19,460 bases of DNA from Clostridiales bacterium (GCA_031285815.1 JAITVM010000097.1:1-19460); one strand, 5' to 3'; shown: positions 5,335 to 13,769, counted from the stretch's first letter. Made by a program: numbers and translations. Notes: generated by a model not told the origin, from the sequence alone.

Positions 5335-6789
5335 CTAACCCTGAGGTATTGTAACGGCCACTTGCGTGCCTTCGCCATAAACGCTGTCAATTTTCATACT
5401 GCCCTTATGTGTGTTTACTATGGCGGCACAGAGTGAAAGCCCTAAACCTGAACCGCCCTTGCTTCTGTCGCGGGCCTTGTCAACCATATAAAACGGCTCT
5501 GTTATTTTTTCAAGCTCCGTATTCTGTATGCCTATGCCGTAGTCCTCAACACACAGGACTAAGTCCCCGCAGCCGCTGTTGTTTATGAACAGCCGGACGG
5601 TATCGGAATCAGCGGAGGCGTTCAGCGCGTTCTTTGTCAGGTTTACGATCAGTGAAACGAAAAGCGCTTCGTCCGCGTGTATGACTTCCACATGGCAATT
5701 CACCTCAATGAGCTGATTCTTGGCTTGTGCCATAGGCCGCAAAGTGTACAGCGCCTGCTCGATAACACGCTGAGGGCGGCATGGCTTTATGTCAATGCTA
5801 TCCAGGCGGCTTATGCTGTTCCATTTGAGAATCTTATCTGACAAATCGCTGAGCCGCCGGCCTTCCTTCCTAATATACTCAAGTATGCCGTTCATTTCTT
5901 CTTTACCCAAGTCTTTCTGTATCGCGTAATCCGCATAGGCGACGACTGAGGTCAGAGGGGTTTTAAGCTCGTGGGCTAGATTGGAAGCCAGCAGCTCCTT
6001 TGTATGTGCCGCTTCCTTTAGAGATTCTACGCTTTCCGAAATAGCCTGTGACATTTGGTTGACACTTGCGGCAAGCTGCCCGACTTCATCGCCGCGAAAA
6101 ACTTTCACGCGCTCGTCATACAAGCCATTGGCGATCTTTTGGGTATGTTCGCGCAAAACGTTTAGGGGCCTGAGCGCTCGGCTGACGACAATACTAATAA
6201 ATATAAATAGCAGTATCTCCATGACAAAGAGCTGAACGGCGGCTTTTCGCGATATATCACTGAGCAGAGACTGTATGACAGAAATATCCAAAGCATAATC
6301 AAGCCGAAACACCTTCTGATATATATTTAAGTTTGAGGACGCGAAGACCATGATTCGGCCGTCGCAGCGGCTCAAATGGTATGAGACCGAAGTGCTTTGC
6401 TCAAGCGTCTGACTGAACATCGTTACAAGTTGATCCGGCACGTTTGAAAAAATATTCCCTGCCTCAGCTGATGATATTCTAAATGATGCGCCGGCATTGC
6501 CAGCATTGTAGTATTCAGAATATGAAAGGGCGGCGTTGCGGACAGTCCCAAGTAAGTAGGTATTTATCTCTTCCTCCGTGAACTCCCGGTACTCGCTCAT
6601 GCTCTTGATTGCGTATCCAATCCGGAATTGCTCATTCAGCGCCATGCCAATGTAATTATCCAGAAGCGCGGCTTGTGATGAGTTAATCGACAGCACCGAG
6701 CTTACAAGCCCCGCCAAAAATGTTATGAAGAATATAATTATTATAAGGCGGTTGCGCAGAGACAGCGATTCTTTGAACAGGCTATTCAT
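5335..6789 (-). CDS. Membrane sensor histidine kinase (HAMP, HisKA, HATPase_c)
   Basis: The 484-residue kinase is the sensor of a two-component pair. A span at about 14-36 and another at about 186-203 enclose an extracellular sensing region of about 150 residues. A HAMP linker (about 205-258) follows, then the dimerisation/phosphoacceptor helix with H273 in NLAHELKTPLTSVV. The ATPase domain shows the N box (NLTKNALNAS, 383-392), DYGIG (416-420), the F box EPFYMVDK and GGSGLGLSL (445-453). ATG 6789 is preferred over the TTG four codons upstream, because GAGGTG lies just before it and the ATGAATAG overlap with the regulator stop gives translational coupling. The sensing domain has no recognisable motif, so the signal is unknown. 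Autophosphorylation and transfer to the adjacent regulator are expected from the family. Confidence 0.93.
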   Translation of the reverse strand: MNSLFKESLSLRNRLIIIIFFITFLAGLVSSVLSINSSQAALLDNYIGMALNEQFRIGYAIKSMSEYREFTEEEINTYLLGTVRNAALSYSEYYNAGNAGASFRISSAEAGNIFSNVPDQLVTMFSQTLEQSTSVSYHLSRCDGRIMVFASSNLNIYQKVFRLDYALDISVIQSLLSDISRKAAVQLFVMEILLFIFISIVVSRALRPLNVLREHTQKIANGLYDERVKVFRGDEVGQLAASVNQMSQAISESVESLKEAAHTKELLASNLAHELKTPLTSVVAYADYAIQKDLGKEEMNGILEYIRKEGRRLSDLSDKILKWNSISRLDSIDIKPCRPQRVIEQALYTLRPMAQAKNQLIEVNCHVEVIHADEALFVSLIVNLTKNALNASADSDTVRLFINNSGCGDLVLCVEDYGIGIQNTELEKITEPFYMVDKARDRSKGGSGLGLSLCAAIVNTHKGSMKIDSVYGEGTQVAVTIPQG

Positions 6790-7447
6790 TTCCCACCTCA
6801 AATTTATAACCGACCTTGTGCACTGTCTTTATGACATCGCCAAAATCCAGCTTCGAGCGCAGCTTTTGAATGTGGGTATCCACTGTCCTTGTCCCGCCTG
6901 CATATTCATAGCCCCAAACAACGTCCAGTAACCTGTCCCGCGAAAAAAGCAGCCCCGGGTTTGACATGAGCTTGTCGAGAAGCTCGTATTCAAGCGGCGT
7001 TAGGTCTATGGCTTCGCCGGACTTTGTGACACTCCTGTTATCAATGTCAACCGTAACATCTCTGACCTTGATTGTTTTCGGCTGCTTTTTGACGCGGCGC
7101 AGCGCGGTATCGACTCTGGCCAGCAGCTCAATGGTTTCAAAGGGCTTCGTTATGTAATCCTCCGCTCCAAGCCTCAGGCCCTTCACTTTGTCGGCGACTT
7201 CGCCTTTCGCTGTCAAAAATATTACCGGGATATTTTTCTTTCTAAGAACCTCCAGCAATTCATAACCGTCATGGTACGGAAGCATTATATCCAGCACGGC
7301 AAGGTCAAAGCTTGCTTTTCCTATCTCATCCAGGGCCATTTTACCGTCAGAAGCAAGAATGACATCATGCTTTTCTATCTCCAGTGTCAGCTTGACTATC
7401 CTTGCGATAGATTCGTCGTCTTCCGCAACCAATATCCTGTATGTCAT
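6782..7447 (-). CDS. OmpR/PhoB-family response regulator
   Basis: The 221-residue regulator has an N-terminal receiver domain (1-118) with the acidic pocket D10/D11, phosphoacceptor D53 in LAVLDIMLP, T79 and K101 in ITKPF. A C-terminal winged helix (about 125-218) contains LTPLEYELLDKL, SRDRLLDVVWG and the recognition segment RTVDTHIQKLRSKL. ATG 7447 is chosen: GGGAGGT lies 7 nt before it and the receiver begins directly (MTYRILVAEDDE), whereas a longer reading from 7480 adds residues absent in the family. The kinase gene overlaps its last 8 nt. Its targets are unknown, but the secreted-protein gene downstream of the kinase is a natural candidate. Confidence 0.94.
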   Translation of the reverse strand: MTYRILVAEDDESIARIVKLTLEIEKHDVILASDGKMALDEIGKASFDLAVLDIMLPYHDGYELLEVLRKKNIPVIFLTAKGEVADKVKGLRLGAEDYITKPFETIELLARVDTALRRVKKQPKTIKVRDVTVDIDNRSVTKSGEAIDLTPLEYELLDKLMSNPGLLFSRDRLLDVVWGYEYAGGTRTVDTHIQKLRSKLDFGDVIKTVHKVGYKFEVGNE

Positions 7448-7797
7448 ACCTATGACCTCCCGCCATTTATTTATCCGCAATTATATCATAATCTGGCGCG
7501 GAAATTGTCATGGAAATGTTAATCTTCACAGGCGGGGCCCATACCGGAACCCTTTCAAGTATTGGATTTGCGAAGGCTTACGCGCTGGAGTATCCCTTCG
7601 TATATAGGAATCTCAGCCCGGCGTTTCGGAAGCTCTCCTTAAAAATTCCTCCGCTATTTTTCCTGCCGCATTTCCTTTCTTGATTGTACAGTCCGTTTGG
7701 GTGTTTTTAAATTATACTGGGTAGCCCAATAAGTAATAAAAAATTTTTAAAACCCATATAAATGAATATGTACTATAATATTTATGGGGGGAATAAA
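7448..7797. other. Gene-free divergent region between the RR gene and the CDP-sugar operon
   Basis: This 350-bp stretch holds the RR promoter near 7480, a minus-strand open stretch of 32 codons without a start (7613-7711) and an A/T-rich leader before the sugar operon. A TATACT at 7713-7718 and a TATAAT at 7774-7779 occur on the plus strand, but neither has a good -35 at 16-18 bp, and the second lies too close to the ribosome site. No confident operon promoter can be named. Around 7753-7789 a bulged inverted repeat (CCCATA with TATGGG) overlaps the ribosome site. Confidence 0.4.
7480..7488 (-). promoter_or_regulatory. Extended -10 promoter for the RR-HK operon
   Basis: On the minus strand TGATATAAT gives a perfect TATAAT (7485-7480) with the TGn extension. 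The best -35-like hexamer, ATGACA (7511-7506), is 20 bp away, which is too far to count strongly, but extended -10 promoters tolerate a poor -35. It lies 33-41 bp before the regulator start codon. Confidence 0.5.
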
Positions 7798-8577
7798 GTG
7801 AAGGCAGTTATTCTGGCAGGAGGGTTTGGAACAAGGATCTCCGAAGAATCATATTTAAAGCCAAAGCCAATGATAGAAATCGGGGGCTCTCCCATCCTGT
7901 GGCATATCATGAAGTACTACTCGCATTATGGGGTTAATGAGTTTATTATCTGCTGTGGGTATAAAGGCTATGTTATCAAAGAATACTTTGCGGATTATTA
8001 TTTACACCGTTCAGACGTTACTTTTGATTTTACATCGGATAATAATGTGGCCATACATAATAACGCGGCAGAGCCCTGGAAAGTTACCCTTATTGATACA
8101 GGCCTTGAAACACAGACAGGCGGGCGCATTAAGCGGGTAAAGCCCTATGTTGGCAATGAGGCATTTATGCTGACCTATGGTGACGGCTTGAGTAATGTTG
8201 ACTTGAATGCATTATTGGGGCAGCATAAATTACTTAAGACTACAGTAACCTTAACCGCAGTACAACCAAGCGGGCGTTATGGCGTAGTAGATTTAAATGA
8301 GGATAAAACCCTCATTACGGGCTTCCGGGAGAAATCAAAAGAAGATACCAACTGGATTAACGCAGGGTTTATGGTCATGGAGCCGGAAGTATTTAATTAC
8401 CTTGATGATGACGCTTGTATCCTGGAAAGAACCCCAATGGAAAGCTTGGCTAAAGAAAATAAGCTTGGGGTATATAAACACTATGGATTTTGGCAGTGTA
8501 TGGATACTATACGTGACAAATCGCTTTTAGAAGGGCTTTTGAAAAATAATGATGCACCCTGGAGGGTATGGTTATGA
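7798..8577 (+). CDS. rfbF: Glucose-1-phosphate cytidylyltransferase
   Basis: This enzyme makes CDP-glucose from glucose 1-phosphate and CTP, the first step of CDP-deoxysugar synthesis in the cytoplasm. The 259-residue protein has the full family length. It starts with the nucleotidyltransferase signature KAVILAGGFGTRISEESYLK followed by PKPMIEIG. LTYGDGLSNVD (126-135) holds the metal-binding Asp, and ITGFREKS (173-180) the substrate loop. The GTG at 7798 is taken as the start because the family begins exactly here (M-K-A-V-I-L-A-G-G) and GGGGGG lies 6 nt upstream; an ATG 30 bases earlier would add an atypical leader. Its stop overlaps the start of the dehydratase (ATGA). It is the first gene of a six-gene operon. 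Confidence 0.95.
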   Translation: MKAVILAGGFGTRISEESYLKPKPMIEIGGSPILWHIMKYYSHYGVNEFIICCGYKGYVIKEYFADYYLHRSDVTFDFTSDNNVAIHNNAAEPWKVTLIDTGLETQTGGRIKRVKPYVGNEAFMLTYGDGLSNVDLNALLGQHKLLKTTVTLTAVQPSGRYGVVDLNEDKTLITGFREKSKEDTNWINAGFMVMEPEVFNYLDDDACILERTPMESLAKENKLGVYKHYGFWQCMDTIRDKSLLEGLLKNNDAPWRVWL

Positions 8578-9617
8578 GCACGAAGGGTTTTTGGCTTGGC
8601 AAACGGGTATTTGTTACAGGGCATACAGGTTTTAAAGGTTCTTGGCTATGCAAAATATTAGAAACACTTGGGGCTAAAACTGTAGGCTATGCACTTGAGC
8701 CGCCAGCCGGGCCAAATCTATATAACATATGTAAACCAAATATAGATTCAATAATTGGCGATATTAGGGATTTTGATAAACTATCTGCGGCATATAAAGC
8801 CGCTTCGCCGGAAATTGTGATCCATATGGCGGCCCAGCCACTTGTCCTTCAAAGTTATAAGGAGCCTAAGGCTACATATGAAACTAATGTTATGGGGACA
8901 GTTAATATTTTAGAATGCATACGGCTATTTGGGGCTGTGAGTGCCTTAAATGTAACAACTGATAAAGTGTACCTTAACCATGAACGTTTAGAAGGTTATG
9001 GTGAGGATGAACAGTTGGATGGGCATGACCCCTATTCTAATAGCAAATCGTGTTCTGAACTTGTAACAGCAAGCTATAATAGGTCTTATTTTAAAAGCCA
9101 AGGGGTAAAAACCTCAACAGCACGTTCGGGGAATGTAATTGGCGGCGGCGATTTTGCTGAAAACAGGTTGATACCCGATTGTGCTAGGGCGGCCGCCAAG
9201 AATGAAACTATTATAATACGTAACCCCGATTCCATCCGGCCCTACCAGCATGTACTCGATACCCTTTTTGCTTACTTATTAATATTAGAAAAACAATATA
9301 ATTGCCCAGAGGTTGCAGGGAACTATAATATTGGCCCAGAACCGGGCGGTTGCGTAAGTAGTGGCAGGCTGGCAGATTTATTTTGTGAAGGGTGGGGCGG
9401 CCTTAAATGGGGGCACCTGCCAATAGAAAATAATCATGAGAGCGGGTTATTAACACTTAATACCACAAAGATTAAAAATATTTTAGGCTGGGCCCCTTTC
9501 TGGGATATACGCGAGTCGGTCAATGCAGCTGTAGATTGGTATAAAGAATATAATTATGGTAGCCCCAATAGTGTAATGTCCTGCCAAATTGAAAAATTTG
9601 TGAGGTTAGGCATATGA
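8574..9617 (+). CDS. rfbG: CDP-glucose 4,6-dehydratase
   Basis: This extended SDR enzyme converts CDP-glucose to CDP-4-keto-6-deoxyglucose using tightly bound NAD. The 347-residue protein begins with the Rossmann motif TGHTGFKGSWL (15-25). It has the Thr-Thr-Asp-Lys motif VTTDKVY (127-133) and the catalytic YSNSK (154-158, Tyr-x3-Lys). The SGNVIGGGDF segment (185-194) and RPYQHVLD are hallmarks of RfbG rather than of RmlB. ATG 8574 is preferred to ATG 8568 because GGAGG (8561-8565) is 8 nt away and it gives an ATGA overlap with rfbF. The 3' end again overlaps the next gene by ATGA. With rfbF it provides the common CDP-6-deoxy-4-ketohexose intermediate. Confidence 0.95.
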   Translation: MSTKGFWLGKRVFVTGHTGFKGSWLCKILETLGAKTVGYALEPPAGPNLYNICKPNIDSIIGDIRDFDKLSAAYKAASPEIVIHMAAQPLVLQSYKEPKATYETNVMGTVNILECIRLFGAVSALNVTTDKVYLNHERLEGYGEDEQLDGHDPYSNSKSCSELVTASYNRSYFKSQGVKTSTARSGNVIGGGDFAENRLIPDCARAAAKNETIIIRNPDSIRPYQHVLDTLFAYLLILEKQYNCPEVAGNYNIGPEPGGCVSSGRLADLFCEGWGGLKWGHLPIENNHESGLLTLNTTKIKNILGWAPFWDIRESVNAAVDWYKEYNYGSPNSVMSCQIEKFVRLGI

Positions 9618-10915
9618 CATATAACCCTGAGTTGATAACTATAAATACCAGCCATATTGAGCAGCCAAGCCCAATGTCCGGAATATGGGAAAACAGGCTG
9701 GCTGCATATAAATTATATGATGGCCCGGGTATACCAAAGTGTTCAATAGTAGTCCCGGCGTATAACCGTGTAGAAAAAACTAAGTATTGCGTCGAATGCA
9801 TTTTGAAATATACAGATGGCGTAAGTTATGAATTGATTTTAATAGATAATGGCTCTGATGATGGAACTTTGGAATTTTTTAAATCAGTCGAATACAACCC
9901 CAAAAAAATAATACATATTACTAAAAATATAGGGGCCGGATATGCTTGGAGGGTTGCCAGGGATAATTTTTCCGGAAAATATTTGGTTATTGTATCAAAT
10001 GACGTCTATGTAACTAAAAATTGGCTTTCTAATTTAATAAAATGTTATGAATCAGACCCGAGGGTTGGGTTTGTTTCACCTGTGTCCTCAGCGGTTTCCA
10101 ACTATCAGCAAGTAAACTTGGAATACCAAAATTTTGACGAAATGCAAGATAAGGCAGAAACCCATAACCAAAGCGACCCCAGCAAATGGGATGAACGGTT
10201 AAGGCTAATTAGCCTAATCGGTATTTATTCCAGGCACGTTTTAGACATCGTCGGTATTAGCGACCCAGCTTTTATACATGATTTCCTTGAGGATGATTTA
10301 GCTATCAGGTTGCGCAGGGGTGGCTATAAGCTTGTGCTTTGTAGGGATACTTGGGTATGCCATGACCACAGCTATGAAACAATGGAAGCTGTTGAGAGGT
10401 TTAAATGGAACCAAATTGTAGGCTATGGGCATGCGGCTTATATGGAGAAATACAATGGGTTAAACCCTTGGGACGACACTACAAATTTTGAATTTCAGCT
10501 ACTTGACCCAATTTCAACTATGGAATTCCCCGATGGCAAGCTAAAAGCGCTTACGATTGATTGCCGGTGCGGTACGCCTGTTTTAGAAGTGAAAAACCAT
10601 TTACACCGCCGTGGTTTAATTGATTTGGACAATTATGCCTATACTACAAAGCCCCAGTATTACACAGACCTGCAATATATTGCAGATACCCAATGTGATA
10701 GTATTGACAAGATATTGGGGCATTACAAAGAAAATACATTTGATATTATAGCTTTATGTGAGCCGCTGGATACTTATACAAGTTTCGTTTCTATCCTACA
10801 TAATTTAATATTCATATTAAAAACTGGCGGGATTCTGCTATATAAACTTAACCTTGAAGGCAGTATAAAAAATATTAGGCTTATCAAGCAAAAGGAGGGC
10901 ACTATTGAAAATTGA
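9614..10915 (+). CDS. GT2 glycosyltransferase with degenerate methyltransferase-like C-terminal domain
   Basis: The 433-residue protein has an inverting family-2 (GT-A) glycosyltransferase domain at about 42-285. It shows CSIVVPAYNR (43-52), LILIDNGSDDGT (74-85), the donor/metal motif VSNDVY (127-132) in place of xDD, and the acceptor-side FLEDDLAIRLRRGGYK (224-239) followed by CHDHS. The C-terminal part (about 308-415) has the shape of a Rossmann methyltransferase: TIDCRCGTPVLEVKNHLHRRG, then FDIIALCEPLD and LKTGGILLYKL. The glycine loop is poor, so SAM binding is doubtful. It is most likely cytoplasmic or membrane-associated and transfers a sugar made by this operon; donor and acceptor are unknown. 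It starts within the rfbG stop (ATGA). A paralogue is encoded at 11448-12761. Confidence 0.85.
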   Translation: MTYNPELITINTSHIEQPSPMSGIWENRLAAYKLYDGPGIPKCSIVVPAYNRVEKTKYCVECILKYTDGVSYELILIDNGSDDGTLEFFKSVEYNPKKIIHITKNIGAGYAWRVARDNFSGKYLVIVSNDVYVTKNWLSNLIKCYESDPRVGFVSPVSSAVSNYQQVNLEYQNFDEMQDKAETHNQSDPSKWDERLRLISLIGIYSRHVLDIVGISDPAFIHDFLEDDLAIRLRRGGYKLVLCRDTWVCHDHSYETMEAVERFKWNQIVGYGHAAYMEKYNGLNPWDDTTNFEFQLLDPISTMEFPDGKLKALTIDCRCGTPVLEVKNHLHRRGLIDLDNYAYTTKPQYYTDLQYIADTQCDSIDKILGHYKENTFDIIALCEPLDTYTSFVSILHNLIFILKTGGILLYKLNLEGSIKNIRLIKQKEGTIEN

Positions 10916-11432
10916 ACCATCTGGGCTTCCTGGTGTTTATATTATAAAGAGGGAGCCCTTTTTTGATATTAGGGGCTCCTTTTCCAGAATGTTTTGCAAG
11001 CAGGAATTAGTAGGGGCAGGGCTCTGTGGCGACATTGCACAAATTAATTTATCCACAAATAATTCTGTAGGCACACTCCGGGGCCTGCACTCTCAACAAG
11101 GTGAGGATGCGGAGGATAAAATTGTTACCTGTACATCCGGAAAAATATTTGATGTTTGTGTTGATGTCCGTGAAAACTCCAAAAATTTTGGTAAATGGTT
11201 TGGGATAGGGCTTTCGCCGGAAAATGGTCTTGCTTTATACGTACCAAAAGGCTTTGCCCATGGATATTTAACACTTTGCGCTAATGCCCACGTTTTATAT
11301 ATGGTGACACAGTTTTATAAACAAGGCGCTGAACAGGGCTATAGGTTTGACGACCCAAAATTTTCTATTGATTGGCCTTTAAAACAGCCATTTATAATAA
11401 GTGCCAAAGATAGTAGCTGGCCTTATGTTTAG
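10905..11432 (+). CDS. RmlC-like nucleotide-sugar 3,5-epimerase
   Basis: This cupin-fold epimerase belongs to the dTDP-4-dehydrorhamnose 3,5-epimerase family. It has 175 residues, close to the usual 180. Conserved sites are R59-G60-L61-H62 (catalytic His), K72 within DKIVTC, the core VDVRENSKNFGKW, PKGFAHGYLTL (114-124) and the general acid Y132 in VLYMVTQFY, with the dyad Asp in SAKDSSW. Since the operon makes CDP-4-keto-6-deoxyglucose and not dTDP sugars, the natural substrate is probably the CDP form, with epimerisation at C3 and/or C5; this is inference from context. The start is TTG 10905, with AAAGGAGG 6 nt upstream and the family N-terminus right after it. It overlaps the glycosyltransferase gene by 11 nt. 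Confidence 0.9.
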   Translation: MKIEPSGLPGVYIIKREPFFDIRGSFSRMFCKQELVGAGLCGDIAQINLSTNNSVGTLRGLHSQQGEDAEDKIVTCTSGKIFDVCVDVRENSKNFGKWFGIGLSPENGLALYVPKGFAHGYLTLCANAHVLYMVTQFYKQGAEQGYRFDDPKFSIDWPLKQPFIISAKDSSWPYV

Positions 11433-11447
11433 AACGGGGTGTGGAGT

Positions 11448-12761
11448 ATGAGTTATTTTGTTGAACCAATCATTATTGAAAGGGAAACCCCAGGCCTTTT
11501 AGATTATAAGGAGTTTAATTCGCATACTGAATTATGCGGGTATTATAACCATGCAATAAAAGAAAAAGGGGCACCAAAGCTTTCAATTGCTATAATGTCC
11601 CACCAAAATTTAAGTTCGCTAAAGGTTTGTGTAGAATGCGTTTTAAAATTTGCGGAGGGTACCGGCTTCGAGCTGGTATTGATGGATAACGCATCTGAAG
11701 ATAATGGCGGGACATATAATTTTATGCAGGAAGTCCCCTACAGCCGCAAGAAAATTATCAAAATGGTTGATAATATGGGCCCATATTTTAACGCGCCCCG
11801 CGGTTGGGGCACACTTTGGCCCTATTGTACCGGCGACTATATCCTTCATCTTAATGATGACCACTATATAACAGAAAACTCTGTGCAAAATATGATAAAG
11901 GCTTTGGACTATGACCATTCTATTGGCATGGTAAACCCTGTATCTTCTAACGCTTGGATGATGCAGGACCCACAGCTTAGGTTTGAAACGCCTGAAGAGA
12001 TGTTTGAAGCCGCTAAGGCCTTCAATGTTTTTGACCCGCGAAAATGGGAAGAGCGTATCTATGTGGCAGCTGTTGCATGGATGTTCCGGCGGGAGGTTTT
12101 GCCATATATGGCTTGCCCCAACCCTTTTGGCCCCGAATTATGCTATGATATTGCATTACGCTCCGGAGGCTACCGCATTATGCTTTTAGTCGATACATGG
12201 GTACACCATAACCACGATTATTCCAAAAAGGAAAGCTATGGCTTTACAGGGAATTCCGCCGAAAAAATAAGGCAGCAGGAATATGTTGCCCGTATGGCCA
12301 GCCACCTTTCTTTTGGTTTAACTTTATTTCAAGATATTTGTGTCTTTGAAAAAAGGCTGGTGTTATTTGCGGTACCACCGAAAAATGAGGTCCCCAGTTT
12401 ACTTTCCGTAGATGTGTGTGCAGGGCAGGGGCTTTTAGATTTAAAAAACCAGCTTCGCAAATTTGGAATTTTTAATACAGTATGTACATCTTTTAGCACA
12501 CAAGCTAAATATTACCCGTTGCTTTACACAATTGCAGATGAAGTAATAATAGATAGGATTGAGCTGATCGACAGCGCATTGGGGGATAGGAGGTTCGACT
12601 ATTGTATTGTTGGTTCCCCAATTAATTTTTATCCGGATTTTCAGTGCCTATTATCTATTTTAATAAGCAAATTAAAACCCGGTGGCCAATTATTATACAA
12701 GATTAAGGAAACAGCCGAGCCGTATAGTGAGGGCTGCCATAGTGTTTTTAGAAGCAACTAG
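11448..12761 (+). CDS. Second GT2 glycosyltransferase with methyltransferase-like C-terminal domain
   Basis: The 437-residue protein is a paralogue of the product of 9614-10915. The GT-A domain (about 44-265) has LSIAIMSHQN (45-54), LVLMDNASEDNGG, the donor motif LNDDHY (135-140), and PELCYDIALRSGGYR (229-243) where most GT2 enzymes have E-D-D, followed by HHNHDYS. The C-terminal domain (about 318-420) reads LLSVDVCAGQGLLDLKNQL, closer to a true SAM-binding glycine loop than in its partner, then FDYCIVGSP and LKPGGQLLYKI. The two proteins could act in turn on one glycan. ATG 11448 is chosen with GGGGTG 6 nt upstream; a GTG three codons earlier overlaps that ribosome site. There are 15 nt between the epimerase stop and this start. 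Confidence 0.85.
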   Translation: MSYFVEPIIIERETPGLLDYKEFNSHTELCGYYNHAIKEKGAPKLSIAIMSHQNLSSLKVCVECVLKFAEGTGFELVLMDNASEDNGGTYNFMQEVPYSRKKIIKMVDNMGPYFNAPRGWGTLWPYCTGDYILHLNDDHYITENSVQNMIKALDYDHSIGMVNPVSSNAWMMQDPQLRFETPEEMFEAAKAFNVFDPRKWEERIYVAAVAWMFRREVLPYMACPNPFGPELCYDIALRSGGYRIMLLVDTWVHHNHDYSKKESYGFTGNSAEKIRQQEYVARMASHLSFGLTLFQDICVFEKRLVLFAVPPKNEVPSLLSVDVCAGQGLLDLKNQLRKFGIFNTVCTSFSTQAKYYPLLYTIADEVIIDRIELIDSALGDRRFDYCIVGSPINFYPDFQCLLSILISKLKPGGQLLYKIKETAEPYSEGCHSVFRSN

Positions 12762-12786
12762 TGTATTTTAATGAAAGGGGCGTTAC

Positions 12787-13674
12787 ATGACCCATGCCAT
12801 TGTAACAGGCGCGTCAGGTTTTATCGGCTTCTACTTGACCCGCAGGCTACTGGCCTCCGGTATACAAGTAACTGCTTTATGCCGCGAAAAAAGCAGGAAT
12901 ATAAATAGGTTGCCGGGCCAAGTTAATATTATATATGATTTAAACGATTTGCCAAAAGCCGATATATTTTACCATTTAGCTTGGGGCGGCGCTTCTGGGC
13001 CCGGAAGGGCTGACCCCAATAAGCAAATTAAAAATGTTGGGCTGACTATTAAGGCACTGGAAAAATCATATCAAATAGGGTGTAAACGTTTTATAGCCTT
13101 GGGGACAATTTATGAAAAGTTAGCCCACCAGATCAAAGCTTCAAAAAAATTCAGCGGCCCCGATTTTTATGTCCTAAGTAAAGAATACGCACATAATATG
13201 GCGTGCCAGCTTTCCAACAAGCTAGGCGCAGAATTTATTTGGTGCACTATTTGCCATCCGATAGGGGGCTTGATGAAGCCGGAACAATTAATGGCTTCTG
13301 TCATTAGCAGCCTCCTTTTAGGTAAAAGCCCGCAATTAGGGCCGGCACTTAGCAGCTATGATATTGTAGCTGTTGAAGATATTGCGCTGGGGCTTTATTT
13401 GCTTGGTGAAACAAAAAGCTTGTTTCATGATGAGTATTATATAGGTTCAGGTGCGCCAAAAGCACTTTATAAATGGCTGGAAGAAGCCAGAAATATTCTG
13501 GGTGTTGAAACCCCACTGGGGATAGGCAGGCGGCCGGATGATGGGCTGATGTTCGAAGAAGGCTGGTTTGATATATCATTAATTCAGGAAGATACGGGTT
13601 ATTTGCCAGAAGTAGATTTTTCTGAAGCTGTTTCTAATGTTGCTAAAAGTATAAATGCTTACGGCGGGGCTTGA
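12787..13674 (+). CDS. NAD(P)-dependent SDR sugar epimerase/reductase
   Basis: This extended SDR has 295 residues, with the nucleotide motif TGASGFIGFYL (7-17) and the catalytic Tyr-x3-Lys as YVLSK (Y128, K132). The usual Ser/Thr site is in IALGTIYE. As the last gene of the CDP-sugar operon, downstream of cytidylyltransferase, dehydratase and 3,5-epimerase, the best inference is a 4-ketoreductase that completes a CDP-6-deoxyhexose, comparable to RfbJ or to the 4-reductase of the Yersinia CDP-6-deoxy-L-altrose route. No 3-dehydrase (RfbH) gene is present, so a 3,6-dideoxysugar is not supported. ATG 12787 has AAAGGGG about 6 nt upstream. A C4-epimerase function remains possible. Confidence 0.82.
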   Translation: MTHAIVTGASGFIGFYLTRRLLASGIQVTALCREKSRNINRLPGQVNIIYDLNDLPKADIFYHLAWGGASGPGRADPNKQIKNVGLTIKALEKSYQIGCKRFIALGTIYEKLAHQIKASKKFSGPDFYVLSKEYAHNMACQLSNKLGAEFIWCTICHPIGGLMKPEQLMASVISSLLLGKSPQLGPALSSYDIVAVEDIALGLYLLGETKSLFHDEYYIGSGAPKALYKWLEEARNILGVETPLGIGRRPDDGLMFEEGWFDISLIQEDTGYLPEVDFSEAVSNVAKSINAYGGA

Positions 13675-13769
13675 CAACTACAGCGTAAAATAATTGGCGG
13701 GTTCCTTTGATAATAGGGATGCTCAAATTTTTAATTTAGGTTTTTATAAAAAAGGATATTAAGGCTTAA

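Noticed and set aside
7774..7779. Perfect TATAAT just before the rfbF ribosome site
   Set aside because: The start point would fall inside or at the ribosome site, and no -35 lies 16-18 bp upstream.
11049..11057. A second perfect DnaA box sequence TTATCCACA
   Set aside because: It lies inside the epimerase gene encoding ordinary codons (Leu-Ser-Thr), with no repeats or A/T-rich element around it.
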